A DNA stretch of 64,000 bases from Callosobruchus maculatus (GCA_951848785.1 CATOUR010000014.1:28451001-28515000), one strand, 5' to 3'; positions 1-11,694 are shown, numbered from the stretch's first letter. Made by a program: numbers and translations. Notes: a model not told the origin generated them from the letters alone.

Positions 1-82
1 GTACAATGCCTAATCGATAAATCCGAGCAAAAAGCTAAACATAAACTAGGTAGGTATGTCTTGATACAGGAGCCTAGATGTA

Positions 83-1381
83 CTTTTACTTCCCACACCG
101 ATAGGTGAGGGGAGTATTGTGATCGCGAAAATTTTCGATTTTGAGATAATACGTTTTTTGGGCGTTTTATGATGTGCACATAACGAAAATCCACGTCACT
201 CATTTCCGTCGGTCTGTCTGTCGGTCTGTCTGTCGGTCTGTCGGTCTGTCGGTCTGTCGGTCTGTCTGTCTGTCGCGTTTTTCTACCCTCGTAATCTCAG
301 TAACCGCTGCATGGATTGTGATGAAATTTGGGCAGCGGTATGCTGTGGGGTCGTAGTAGGTAATGTTCCTATAATTTTGAAAATCGGTGCATAGGCGGCG
401 AAGTAATTAGCAAAAAACAAATAAATTAAATATTGCTGAAACTTCGTTTTTAGGCGTTTTAGGGGTCCCTGATCATTTTCTACTTTTTTTTGGGTGGGGG
501 TGAAATTGGGGTGGTTGGGGGATGGGGGGTTGTAAAATTGAAAAATTTGTTGCTTTCATAAAAGACGGTCCACTGACCGGTGAAGGAAGACCTGGCGACA
601 TAAATAACTTTTTTAGGTCCATCCGAACATTGCCTTTGCCTATTACAGAAAGCAAAGGACTTAGAATTTTTTTTGATGTAAACATACGAGAGTATTGCGT
701 CAGATCGTTGTAACGAGGAAACTGTTGAATTGTTGAATTACTACCATGGCGAAGATGGAAAACGCGTATGGTTTTGATAAATCGTGCCAGTGGCGGCGCG
801 GAAATAATAAAAAACTAAAAATATAAAAACAGCTCACACTTCGTTTTTAAGCGTTTTAGAGGTTCCTGATCATTTTCTGAGTTTTTTTGAGTGGGGGTGA
901 AATTGGGGTGGTTGGGGGGTTGGGGGTTGAAAAATTAAAAAAATTCTTGTACTCATAATAGGCTGTCCACTAACCTGTGAAGGAAGATCTAGCGACACAA
1001 ATCACCTTTTTAGGTGCATCCGAACATTGCCTAGCCTATTACAGAAACTAAGGGATCTAGAATTTTCTGTATACTATACGAGAATTTATTGGTCTAAATC
1101 GTTTTGTATTTTGTAACGTGGACACTATTAAATTGATTCTAATGAAATTTTGACACAGTATAAAACTGAGGAGTTTGTAGTATCGATAATAGGCTGTCCA
1201 TTGACCTGTGAAGGAAAGACGTAGCGGCATAAGACAATTTTAGGGGGGAGGGGGGGGGGGTTGGCAATTATTTGGTTGCAAGGGATTTTAGACTAAGGCT
1301 TCATGCTATGGGTAAATAATAAACTGGTATCAGCGTAATGTGTGGGAAGTACTGAGTCAATCAACTTGACTTCATTTTTTT
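83..1381 (+). mobile_element. Interspersed repeat with ACTTCCCACAC inverted ends, copy 1
   Basis: A noncoding repeat that recurs in reverse orientation at 27171-28572 and as a diverged partial copy at 36037-36860. ACTTCCCACAC at 88-98 is matched in reverse complement by GTGTGGGAAGT at 1340-1350, each flanked by TA. Homology with copy 2 continues past the right inverted end into a small palindrome (GAGTCAA/TTGACTC) and stops in a T run near 1381. Inside are a GTCT-type microsatellite and a roughly 397-bp direct duplication (units starting near 441 and 838), each with G-rich strings. Best described as a nonautonomous DNA element of unknown superfamily; no coding capacity is evident. Confidence 0.75.
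207..275. repeat. GGTCTGTC/TGTC microsatellite
   Basis: About 70 bp of GGTCTGTC and TGTCTGTC units inside the interspersed repeat. The complementary tract sits at the equivalent place in the inverted copy near 28395-28450, so it belongs to the element rather than arising independently. Confidence 0.85.
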
Positions 1382-1904
1382 ATTTTGGATCTCGATTATT
1401 TTCCAATTTTTTGAAAAACTAGTTAATTTGATCCCTGCATATATTAAAGAAGAAGTCTTGGGGTTTGGTCAACATTTTGAAAAGAAACACGGGTCATTGC
1501 ATAAAGGAAACTACCAAGTTGCTGCCAAGCCTTCGGCAATATTTATTGCCATCTTCAAGGCTTTAACGTTGAGGTTTGTTCGCAAGGAACAGAAATGCAT
1601 GTACACTGAGTTACAGACTTTCAAATGCAATTCTCAAACAAGAAACGTCAAAAAATTTTTGGTTAATTTAACGTGTCTTCCACAACACAGGTGACACAAA
1701 TCACCAACAAATAGGTGTAAAATACAAATTAAAGAACGACCTTGTTTAAATGAAAAAATTACAAAATTCGTGATTTGAAAACATACATATATATTTTGAT
1801 TTAATTTTTCTTTAAGATGGTCGTTTAGTTTGTATTGTACTATTGTAGTATGTACATACAAGGAAAGCAACCTTTTAATTTAGTACTTTCTTGTTGCACA
1901 AACG
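1382..1904. other. Intergenic, no supported gene
   Basis: AT-rich sequence. An 88-codon open frame at 1428-1694 shows no recognisable domain, signal peptide or splice context, so I do not call it a gene. Confidence 0.4.
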
Positions 1905-2015
1905 ATGGCGCTTGAGGACCCTGGGCCTCCAGGGCTACGGGGTTACTGGGCCCCCAAAAACCGCGGGGCCCCTCCGCAGCTGCGGGCCCTGCGGGCCCGT
2001 AGTAACGGCACTGTT
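1905..2015. other. GC-rich island with inverted GGGCCC blocks
   Basis: A roughly 100-bp island of GGGCCC, GGGGCCCC and CTGCGGGCC blocks in otherwise AT-rich DNA. CTACGGG near 1932 and CCCGTAG near 1996 are inverted partners, with CCGCGG and CAGCTG between them, so the strand can fold on itself. It may be the core of a small mobile repeat. The minus-strand reading is Gly/Pro/Ala-rich but short, so I do not call it coding. Confidence 0.5.
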
Positions 2016-2206
2016 TTGTCACACTTATCATTTCTAGTCAGGAGTTATATAAGTCGATGAAACTTACTGGTAAGAGAAAAAGCTTCGACGATCTGTGATA
2101 TTTAACTCAATAAAAAATACACCACTGCTTCTAAGCTTTATTTTGTGAAACTTGATGTTGAAATCACAATGCCAAACTGAATATCCTGTATGCTAAGATT
2201 TGTTTG

Positions 2207-3011
2207 CTAACCATAAGGCAGATCGCTATATATCATATGGTTTATTTGTTAAAAAATACCTATTATAATTAGCAAAAAATAAAACCTTGTATAACAATGT
2301 CACAATTATAGTAGGTACATTATACATATATTCTTATGATTACATGTCGCAACACCACGATATATTTCTGCATAGTTTTCATCGTATAAGAAATTTATCG
2401 AACACCTGAATGATACCTGATTAGATTTGTGATGACAGAACAATCAACCATGTAGATATTTTTTTCATTTCAATATCGACCAGTTTCAATTAAGTTTGAA
2501 CTGAATATTATAAAATGATGTAGACATTTATAATTATCGTTTCTTTTCAGTTTGTAGAAGAAATAAAATTTTGGTGTACAGAAATTTATTGACGTAAGGC
2601 GATTTTGAGCTCATAAGTTTGTTATTCAGAGAACATAGGCAACTAGAATATCCTTTAAGCCAAATCAAGCTGATTCTAGGGTTCCGCACTGGCTAACCAT
2701 GGAGTTAGATTAACTATATTATCTGTTTGTTAAGAAGTATCTATTATAATTGGCTAAAAGACTTAACAATATAACAATAATAGTATATCCATACATTTTC
2801 GTGTTGTTACTTGTCGCAAGAGTACGATTTATTTTTTCATAGTTCTAATCTTATGACATATCTCAAACTCCTGAATAATGCCTCATTAAACCTGTAGTGA
2901 CAGAACAATCAGTTTAATACACGTTTTTCATTATAATCATGATCTGGTCCAATTTACTGTGAAGTCAATATTATAAACCGATGTAGATTTTTTTAGTAGC
3001 GTTTCTTTTCA
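2207..3011. repeat. Tandem duplication, period about 486 bp
   Basis: Two diverged direct copies start with CTAACCAT at 2207 and 2693. They share landmarks in the same order: TATTATAATT, TGTCGCAA, a CATAGTT block, GTGACAGAACAATCA, and a final CGTTTCTTTTCAG. No coding frame is preserved. Both copies end in a pyrimidine-rich CAG that resembles a splice acceptor, but no exon could be supported after either. Confidence 0.7.
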
Positions 3012-4440
3012 GTTTGCAGAACAGAGACTTTGCGATTACTTAGATATCCATGCTTTAATGGTATCTGGTATATGGTATCTTTATACATTTTTGTTCGTTT
3101 ATTAACAACCTCATGAGCAGACGAATTTAAATAAGGTACTATTATATCCTGCAGGTATTTCTTCTGCAATATAGATGTCATTTCAGTCATTTGCAATTAT
3201 AAAGATTACCTCAATATTCAGCTTTATTGTGACTTTTCAGCTTTCTGGCTTAAATAATCGTGATTCGTTTCATTCAAAACTTGGCACCTTAGAAAACTGT
3301 TCAAAAGTTGTTGAACATTACAAATGCCCCATGTAAAATATTGCTTTAAATCAGATACATTGTATTGTAAAATACTTCATACACACAATTAAGTTAAGTT
3401 CCTAATGCCTGGACATTAGCTAAACACTAACCAGTAATAGCACAAATCAGAAGCCTGCTCTGGACCACTGAGGTTAAATCGGTAACTCATATAGCATGCA
3501 TGTATCTTGTGCTTCAAATTATACTTCGTGCCTTACTGGTCTATCAATAAAAATAAGTTATGCTTGAAGATCTTGAAGATAAATTTTACTGGCCCTTCGG
3601 CCACTTATGTGACCTTCAGTTTCAGATAAGTGATATTATTTGATAGTTGTGACAGGAAACATTGTGTTTACTAACTTCCTAAACAACTAAAGGTGATTCT
3701 GAAATAAAATCTTAAAGGATACAGCACACATTTTACGGTTACGGTACTCTCTTATATGCAAAGAACGTAACCCACAAACTGCAACCCCAAGATAAGCCAT
3801 TTCTGTACCTCGTTCGAGATCCAACGATAGACCATAATGAAGCCTGGAAAAACTTACTTACAGCCCACTCTTAGGTTTTTCCAGGTTTACTTGCGGTTTA
3901 TTATTAGATACCAAATAAGATACGCTATTCTCTCATCCTGGGGTTACAGTCTATGTCTCTGTCATTTTATTTACTTATAAGTTTAGTCTTAACTCGATCA
4001 CAAGGATCACTGATTCGGAAAGCGACCTAGGATCAGCCAGAACTAGGGTCAGTTCACTCTTGTACAGTAAGTGATTGCGATCGGATGATTCAGATCAGTA
4101 GCTGTTTTTACTAACCATCGGTTTTTTATTCTTAAATCATCTTTTTCGTTGTTCGATGTCCGCTAAATCCATGGAGTCATAAATTCCACTTGGCTGCTGT
4201 TTCACATATAACTGATCGATCCCGATCCAGATCACTGTTTCCGTAAAGGCCTTTAGACATGTATTTTCCATCTATCGACAGCAAGAACGCAAAAACGCTT
4301 AGATAAGGGAAGAGACGGGATACCGCACGCCCGTTTGCTGCTATATGAATTAGCAGTCATTAGCTGTTACCGAAAATGAGTAGCCTCCAAAATATTTTCT
4401 TATGATATTTAGCGTTTTAAGACCAAACATTGTAAAATAT
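3012..4440. other. Intergenic or upstream region of cuticular gene 1
   Basis: No gene recognised. Gene 1 needs a short first exon ending in phase 0, and this is the expected place for it. I found no ATG followed within a few codons by a good donor in the right phase. GTAAGT at 4066 is a donor-like site without an ATG just before it. Confidence 0.35.
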
Positions 4441-4462
4441 TGTCGTGTGCATAATAGTAGGG

Positions 4463-4524
4463 TGTGCAGCTTACGGTTGTAAAAGCCAGAGCAGCAGGAA
4501 GGAGCCAGGAATCACTTATCACAG
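4463..4524 (+). pseudogene. THAP zinc-finger first-exon fragment
   Basis: The frame from 4463 reads CAAYGCKSQSSRKEPGITYH and ends at a consensus donor (CACAG then GTAAAG at 4525). This matches the start of THAP-type C2CH DNA-binding domains: C-x2-4-C, a basic stretch, then ITYH before a phase-2 intron. No start Met is available; the frame meets TAA shortly upstream and the usual initial Met is replaced by Val/Ile codons. I saw no continuation downstream. It may be a decayed P-element/THAP-type transposase or host THAP exon. The family call rests on about 20 residues. Confidence 0.45.
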
Positions 4525-4849
4525 GTAAAGTTTGGTACATTTTTGGTGCCATTTGGTAACAGAATTGTCAGTCGCGCGTTCCGTTCTCTCTCTTTCTTTG
4601 TTTAAGCAAAAAGGTGTGCTCTTTAAAATGTCAAAATAAAAATTAATTTCTTGGCAAATTTTTTACTACAATAAAGGATACAGAGATGGCCAACACGCCA
4701 GACACATTTATCTTCAAGTATATACTTTGGTTTTTGGTGATGCGCCAGTCAAAGATAATTGAACAGAGCGAAAACCATAACAATGTCAGTTTTATAAATT
4801 ACAGTAATATGTCGTATATATCATTTTTGATTTTTCATTTTAATTCCAG

Positions 4850-7595
4850 TTTATAGCATTAGCAGCCATCGTTGCGTACGCCCATGGACATGGACATGCC
4901 ATATCATATAGCGTGAGCAACCTAGGTCACAGTGGAGGTTGGGAAGGTGGTGAAGGAGGAAATGGAGGAGGTGGAGGACAAGGAGGTGGATGGGGCGGTG
5001 GCCATGGATACGGCTGGGGAGGCGTAGGAGGATCAGGTTGGGGAGGCGGTGAAGGAGGAATTGGAGGAGGCGGCCAAGGAGGTGTATGGGGTGGCGTGCA
5101 CAGAGTTGGCTGGGGAGTAGGCCATGGATATGGAAATGGTGGTCAAGGAGGCGGATGGGGAGGTGTTGGTATCGGAGGAGGAGTTGGAGGTGGTAAATTC
5201 ATTTTTGCACAACATATATATTAATTGAGATAGATTTGAATGACAAATAGTGAGCCTGCAGAGGAATTCTAAACCGAGATCTTCATTATCAAGAGCCAAT
5301 ACTTGCAATAATTATCTATTTCTGGGCGTTTTTAGGCAATTGCACACATTAGCTATTATATTTCTCTGCTACAGATACACCTGGCTACCAAGTGTGGAAG
5401 ATGCCTAAATAACTTAGTGCACTATTCAACTGCTTTCAAACCTTATCTATTTCTAGTTAAAGCAAATGATGAATAAAATCATTAGAATATATTTAAATGT
5501 ATTGATGAGGAAACTCTTCGATTTTAAGGAAGGATCGTACTCTTGAATAAATGAGATAGAGTCCACAAAATTGTGGATTTACGTCAAAAATAATGAAAAT
5601 CGCACCTCAACTGTAAACCTAAAAGCTAGCATATACTGTATATAGTGTATATTTTGCCTATCGCTGGATTTTTTAATTTTAAACATCGTACTCAGAAAAT
5701 CAGTACCCTGCCTAACACTAAAATATACTTTAACTGATTTTGTGAGGTCATGGACTTTATTTGTTGTACGCCTCAGTATATAAGCTATAACGTATTTCAA
5801 ATCTCTACAAATTTAGTGAGTACTATTTGAAGAGTGAGGAATATCATCAATCATCCAATTGACCTAGGTTCTCTTTAAATTACGTACAAAAACCTTATTG
5901 TTGTTATCTCTAAGTAGAACTATATTCAGTGGTCTGCTAAGTTTACTTAAGGGCTGATTCCCTGCTTGGAAACCTAAGCAGACATTCAGATAAGCATATG
6001 CACAAACTAAGCATCGTCTCTCTCAAATTCCTAATTATCGTATGATTTTCATAATTCACTACAACTGAGAAAAAATAAAATATGGTCTCTTTCCATATCT
6101 AAAAAGGCACTTGTTTTTTTCCGTAACGCAGATGTTAGTGCTAGAAAAAATTAAAAAATGAAGAGCAAAAGTTAAGTGTGCCAAAGTCATAAAATTGGAC
6201 AGTCGATAAACATTCTTTTAAGTAGGTAGTTTTTTTTGGGATAGAAGCAGCAAACTTTCTCTAACATAATGTCACTTATAAGGTTATATAGAGATACCCA
6301 TTCTAAATTCAAACAAAGCTGCAATTTATGAAATCTGGTTTACTATAAAAACGTGGTTCAATCTCCATAATTCGATCTACTGTACGCATCTATTAATAGT
6401 CGTCTGATCTTCTAAACATCATTGCTACAACGTATTAAACAATCAGTAAAATTTGCTCCTGCAGGCTTAGGACACGGTGTTGTCCTCGTCAACGTCGGTC
6501 ATGTAAGACATGTTGAACATGGAGAAGGACTTGGAGTAGGCATAGGAGGAGGTGTTGGAGGAGGTGTCGGAGGCCTAGAAGGAGGACATCATGAAGCTGT
6601 CGTGAGTCATGTTGGAGCTGTTGGAGGAGGACTTGGCGGAGGCCTTGGTGGAGGACTTGGTGGAGGCTTAGGAGGAGGAGCTGGAGGAGGTCTCGGCGGT
6701 GGAGTTGGTGGAGGATATGGACATGGACATGGCCACGCGGTCGCAGTCGTTCACGAAGCTTCCACACCTGTTGATGTCCACCACGAGGCACCTGTTGTTA
6801 TTGGACACGGAGGTCATGGACACGGCCATGCTGTTGACCATTATGTAAGTATCTAAGGTACCTTGTTTAAACAAAATTCCAAAACGATTGTAGATACAAC
6901 CGTTAGTAAATATTGATTTTACGTTGATGTCTCTCCCGAGCACGTGAACTAAGTTCCATTCAGAGCTTGCGGAAGCAAACTTTTTTAATTTGACCTCTTC
7001 ATAGCTGTAGTGGTAGTTTAGGGTCCTCGGCTTGGCAATTTCTTAAAATTATATAAGTCCTCAGGTTATACTATTTGCTTCATTAATCATCGCAAACATA
7101 AATTTTATAGTTTAAAGGGTGCTAAAAGTGTGAACATAATAAAACTCTACCCTACTCGATTTGTTAAAGCTATATAAGTCCCTAAGTCATTACGCAAGTT
7201 ACACTACTGATACCCATACTATTGTTTAGAGGGTCGTAGAAGTAAAAAATAAAACGCAATCTGAACCTATCTTCTCTTAGTGACACTGCTCTAACTCCAA
7301 ACGACAGAAATACTTAAACCCTTTTATTCCGCAGGCTCCTCCCCATTACGAGTACAACTATGGAGTAGCAGATCATCACACTGGAGATCACCATCAGCAA
7401 TCTGAGGAGCGTGTCAATGACCACGTTAAGGGAGAATACTCTCTGCATGAGCCTGATGGTACTATCAGGGTGGTCAAGTACGAGGCCGATGGTCACAACG
7501 GTTTTAACGCTGTTGTGCATCGGGTAGGCCATGCGCATCATCCTACAGTCGTCAGCCATCATGGACATGGTCATGGCCATAATGAAGGATGGTAA
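4850..7595 (+). CDS. Cuticular protein 1, Gly-rich with RR-2 chitin-binding domain (first exon missing)
   Basis: Three exons are visible: 4850-5192, 6465-6844 and 7335-7595, giving 327 codons before the stop. Exon 2 starts after TTCCAG with the hydrophobic end of a signal peptide (FIALAAIVAYAHGHGH), then a long GGW/GGG-rich stretch. Its donor at 5193 (GTAAAT) is phase 1 and joins the phase-1 acceptor at 6464, restoring a Gly codon, so the in-frame stop after 5192 is intronic. Exon 3 is Gly/His/Val-rich. Exon 4 holds a canonical RR-2 domain: HYEYNYGVADHHTGD, EYSLHEPDGT, then NGFNAVVHRVGH, with the expected aromatic residues. The product is predicted to be secreted and to bind chitin in cuticle. 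A short phase-0 first exon (Met plus a few residues) must lie upstream but was not identified. An alternative donor at 4913 (GTGAGC) is out of phase with exon 3. Confidence 0.85.
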
Positions 7596-7703
7596 TCACT
7601 GGGATATGCCAAGCATGAGTGGCTTGGATTAAACTGAAGGACTGCCATACACTGATATAGTATTAATATGATTTTTGAATGATATGCATGTTATGTTTTT
7701 GTA

Positions 7704-7716
7704 AATAAACAATAAA
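7704..7716 (+). terminator. Polyadenylation signals of gene 1
   Basis: AATAAA at 7704-7709 and again at 7711-7716, about 110 bp after the stop codon. Confidence 0.7.
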
Positions 7717-8157
7717 TGTTTGAATGAGATTAGCTTTTTATTATTATTTTTTAGAACGTTGATTAATTGACATGATAGGCCAGTCAAAGTAGAGTAGTTT
7801 ATACACAGGTTAGTTTTTTTGACCACTTTTGAGAAATACATATATTTAAATATTCTACAAAGTATGTGGCCTTGTGGATAACATATAGTGTCAAAGTTAC
7901 CCTACTTTCCAAATTCGTCAGAATTATGTTAACATTTGTAAGACGAACGACGGGACCGTTAGGTACTCTTACGAAAAGAAAAATTATTCTATATCTTGCT
8001 TTATTAACCCCTGCATAAGAAACAGAAGAACGTTGCTGTACTCATTTTTCTATAATCACTTTAGTCGTTTTCTATAAAAATTATTGACGTTGACCGATTA
8101 TGTGAGAACAAATTGTATATAGTCTTGAAAATCTGATTTTATATCCCTTGGTTTACA

Positions 8158-9875
8158 TTAAAGGGTGAGTTTTTAGTACCGGCTCGGTCGATAACTCCAC
8201 TACTGTAGAAGATAGCGAAAAAAGTTGTATATAAAAGTTGTAGCCACGGATATGCTCCTTGCTCAGAAAATATTTTGATTTAACCACATTTAAATTCTAC
8301 TAATGATTTCCGTTCTTCCAATATAGGGTATTGTTACATTATACAGGGTATTTCAAAAGTTATGACCATTTTTGTATCCAAATCGCTGTCAAATGAACGT
8401 ACTGTATATCAAAAAGTGATAAATCAAAAATCATTTTTTTTACATGGATGGATAAAAAATATTATCCAGTCTTGAAATCGGCTATAAAAAAAAGCCCGCG
8501 ACGCATATCCGTATACAGGGTGATGCAGAATATAAAATCTAGATTTTCTCTATTTTTTTAAATATAACCCCCAATATTTTATTATACCAAAGGATTGTTT
8601 TTATTATGCTCTTTCATCTTTGTATAGCATTTGTTATGGCTGTATTCATTAGTTTCTGAGATATTTCGATTTTTCTACAAATTTTAAATACACCTCCTAT
8701 TTGGTTACTAAAATTTATTTATTTTGAGAAAATACTATCAAATTTTATTTTTGCTCAACAAACAACTAAAATATAAGACCATAATAGTACTTGATCAAGT
8801 CAAAACACGGAATTAACGGGAATAGGTCAAGTCAAGTGAAACAATTTTATAGGCGTCACGCGTCCAAATAAAACGATTCTCCAGTCTTTCAAACGCATTA
8901 GTTTTAGAGTACCTCCGTTCTGGATGTTGCTGTTTATAGTTGATATATTCTAGGGGCAAGTAGGCAATTTCTCAAAGATTCTCCTAAATACTCCGAATGG
9001 AAAAATTAATCTTTAAAGCTGGTTTTTCACACAGTACAGAATTATTGAGCAGGTTATGAGAAGTGTCAATTTTTCAAAGCCTACCTGACAAATCTGCGTG
9101 ATAATTATGCATCACGCCTACAAAATTGTTTCTTCAGCATACTTGACTTTATTATCTCGTTAATTTAGGGTTTTGCCTCCATCAAATAGTATCATGACCT
9201 TATAATTTAGTTGTTCGTAAAATAAAAAACAAATTCGGTAGTACTTTGTCAAAATAAATAAATTTCAGTACACAAATAGAAGCTATATTTTAAATTTACC
9301 GAAAAATCGAAATATCTTGGAAAATGATGGATGTAGATACAACAAGTTCTGTACAAAGATGAAAGAACATATTAAGAGCAATTCTTTGGGATAATAAAAT
9401 ATTGGGGGTTACATTTAAAAAAAAAGAGAAAATCTGGATTTTGCATTCTACATCACCCTGTATACGAATATGCATCGTGGGCTTTTTTTATAGCCGATTT
9501 TAAAACTAGATGATATTTTTTATCCATCCGTTTAAAAAAATGATTTTTGATTCATCACTTTTTGATATACAGTACGTTCAGTTGACAGCGATTTGGATAT
9601 AGAAATGGCCATAACTTTTGAAATACCCTGTATAATGTAACAATACCCTATATTGGAAGAACGGAAATCATTAGTAGAATTTAAATATGGAATGATATAT
9701 AGGGTGTCTAATTAAAAAAAATGCATGTTTGCATCACCACGTAGTTACGGATCACCCTGTATAAATCAAAATATTTTCTGAGCAAGGAGCATATCCGTGG
9801 CTACAACTTTTATATACAACTTTTTTCGCTATCTTCTACAGTAGTGGAGCCGGTACTAAAAACTCACCCTGTATA
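8158..9875. mobile_element. 1.7-kb foldback (long inverted repeat) element
   Basis: The left arm (about 8161-8870) and right arm (about 9110-9875) are reverse complements over roughly 700 bp. Examples are GTAGAAGATAGCGAAAAAAG near 8205 against its complement near 9815, and the ends AGGGTGAGTTTTTAGTACCG and CGGTACTAAAAACTCACCCT. The unpaired centre is about 240 bp. TACAGGGTGAT/TACAGGGTAT motifs recur inside both arms. The right arm has an extra segment of about 95 bp near 9690-9765 bounded by a GGGTGTC and a CACCCTG motif, probably a secondary insertion. No coding frame. Transcripts could form long hairpin RNA. Confidence 0.85.
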
Positions 9876-11230
9876 AGTCTAATGAGATTATTGATATTTA
9901 GTCGAAATAAAGAATCAGTAATGAAACCTAAAGCCTGAAATTGTATAAAAAATGGAAGCATAAAATGATGAGACACCAATCTAACACCTGCCTCAGGTTG
10001 CAGCTTTGGAGAGGTTCTAATCTGACGTGTTTAGAATGTCTGTTTTAAAGTGATGATTTATATCATGATTCCTAGATAGAGGAATAACTAGCAAGCTGAA
10101 TTTATCAATTGCTCTATTAACTTGAGAAAGCCTGACGAAATCAATTAAAGCATACTTTTGGTAACGTACAATTCAGCACTGACCATGGTTAATAATAAAT
10201 ATAGAACTGTCAATTTTGGGTGATGCAAACAAATCCAATGTGATTGGATCCTGTTATATATACTGCATTAATATGCATGTCTGCGCTGGCGCCAAACCAG
10301 TAAATTTTTTCAATATACTATAACATAAGCCTCTCTCGCATACTGCACGCTTGTGACCAAATTTGAATACGTTTTTGATTGAATACGAGGGTTAATTAGA
10401 ATATTGCGCTCCAATTGCTTCCCAAAGTTACGGAAGTATATCAAGTTCCAACATACTATATGCGAGTGCTTTAGGATATTTAAAGAATTGTAGAACAGTT
10501 TTTATAAATCCATGCTTTCAGCTGGCGGTTGCTTCTGTCACTTAGTTATAGCCATGTGCTATGTTGAATAAATAAGAATGAGCTGAACAGACACATAATG
10601 TTGTGCGAAAGTAAATTTCAGTTTATTTAACAAGTATGTGTGGCCAGCATTAGATGTAACGCGTATACAATAAAAATCCTGAACTTCTTTCTAAGAAAAA
10701 ATTACGGATGCTCAAATGTTGTTGGATCCAATTACCACGTATTTTCGGAATCCAAGATCTCACTTCCAACAAGATACGATGCAGTTGCAACTTTTATCAC
10801 CCACCGACAAATTCAAAATAGTTTAGAAATATAGAAACACAATAATTTCAGTAGCGAGTTTCATAAAACCCAAATTTTCTAATAAACTAGTTTCTAATAA
10901 ACTAGCTATCCAACTAATTCATCTACCATCGAACTCATGCAAACGTCAAGCTACTTGTTTTCTGAAGGAAGACACCTGGTACTATTTTATTTCATGTTGA
11001 GATAACCTGTCTCATTCTGTCAGTGTCTATTTTGTATGGATTTTAGCAATCATTTTGGTCTATATAATCCTGTTAACATCCACCATGAATAAATATTCAA
11101 TTTGATAAGTTGGTATTTCATTTCTTATTTCGAATCACATATCCAACGAAAGTAATCTTTCCCATTGCACGCTATATATAATTTCTAATTCTTTTTGCAT
11201 TCGTTGGCATGTTACAGGAGACCATTGTGG
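9876..11230. other. Intergenic, no supported gene
   Basis: AT-rich DNA without a recognisable gene. A 64-codon frame at 10640-10834 has no domain or splice support. CGCTTGTGACCA near 10349 weakly resembles the upstream motif of cuticular genes 3-5, but no gene follows it. Confidence 0.4.
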
Positions 11231-11694
11231 TTAAGGCCGCGTTTTCATCAGAGATGAGCGAGGATGGGTTACGAGAAATGTGTTTTTAAAGGACCATAGA
11301 ATCGCTTGGATTACCTAGCCTCGCTCAACACAGCTCTGGTGGAAACGGCTTAGCGGAGCGAGGTTTTTGTACGTTCAAAACAAGGCATGTTGACGAGGGA
11401 TGTGTGCTAGGAATGTGTTTCGAGAGATGTGTGCTAGAAATGTGTTGGGAGGGATGTGTGCTGTGGATGTGAGCAAACAACGGGCGCTCGCTGGCAATCT
11501 GAAAAAAGTCCGCTACACGTCCTCACAACGCTCATCTGCACACCGGTTCATAGCTGGGCCACACATATTCGTACCGCTCATCTTCCTAGCGCATCGCTGA
11601 GGGAAACACCCACACCGTTTCACAGCTCCGCTAAACATCCTCGCACCTCGCTGCGCTCGTTTTCCTAGCACATCTCTGGTGGAAACGCAGCATA
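11231..11694. mobile_element. MITE with GCGTTT..CAGAGATG inverted ends
   Basis: The left end after TTAA (GCGTTTTCATCAGAGATG near 11239) is matched in reverse complement by CATCTCTGGTGGAAACGC at 11671-11688. The outer flanks read TTAAGG and CATAA, so a TTAA target is possible but decayed. The interior is noncoding and includes the 27-bp tandem repeat below. Confidence 0.7.
11395..11466 (+). repeat. 27-bp tandem repeat, 2.7 copies
   Basis: Units GAGGGATGTGTGCTAGGAAT(GTGTTTC) begin at 11395, 11422 and 11449, inside the MITE. Confidence 0.8.

Noticed and set aside
207..275. CRISPR-like array
   Set aside because: Simple GTCT microsatellite without spacers, in a eukaryotic repeat element.
474..715. 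Small proteins on both strands in the ACTTCCCACAC repeat
   Set aside because: The frames recur only because the repeat recurs; they are not kept open between the two internal units and lack any known domain.
2046..2068. TATATAAG followed by ATGAAACTTACTG and GTAAGA as promoter and first exon of gene 1
   Set aside because: The ATG lies only 12 bp from the TATA box and the donor is phase 1, whereas exon 2 of gene 1 starts in phase 0.
4912..4918. GTGAGC as the donor of exon 2 in gene 1
   Set aside because: It would end exon 2 in phase 0, but the acceptor at 6464 needs phase 1; the donor at 5193 fits.
4913..5224. Stand-alone 103-codon Gly-rich gene
   Set aside because: It has no ATG (GTG at 4913), follows in frame from the signal-peptide exon at 4850, and its last codons are intronic if the phase-1 donor at 5193 is used. 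It is part of gene 1.
5033..5308. Ser/Thr-rich minus-strand frame
   Set aside because: Antisense shadow of the Gly-rich coding exon of gene 1; the same holds for minus-strand frames opposite the Gly-rich exons of genes 3-5.
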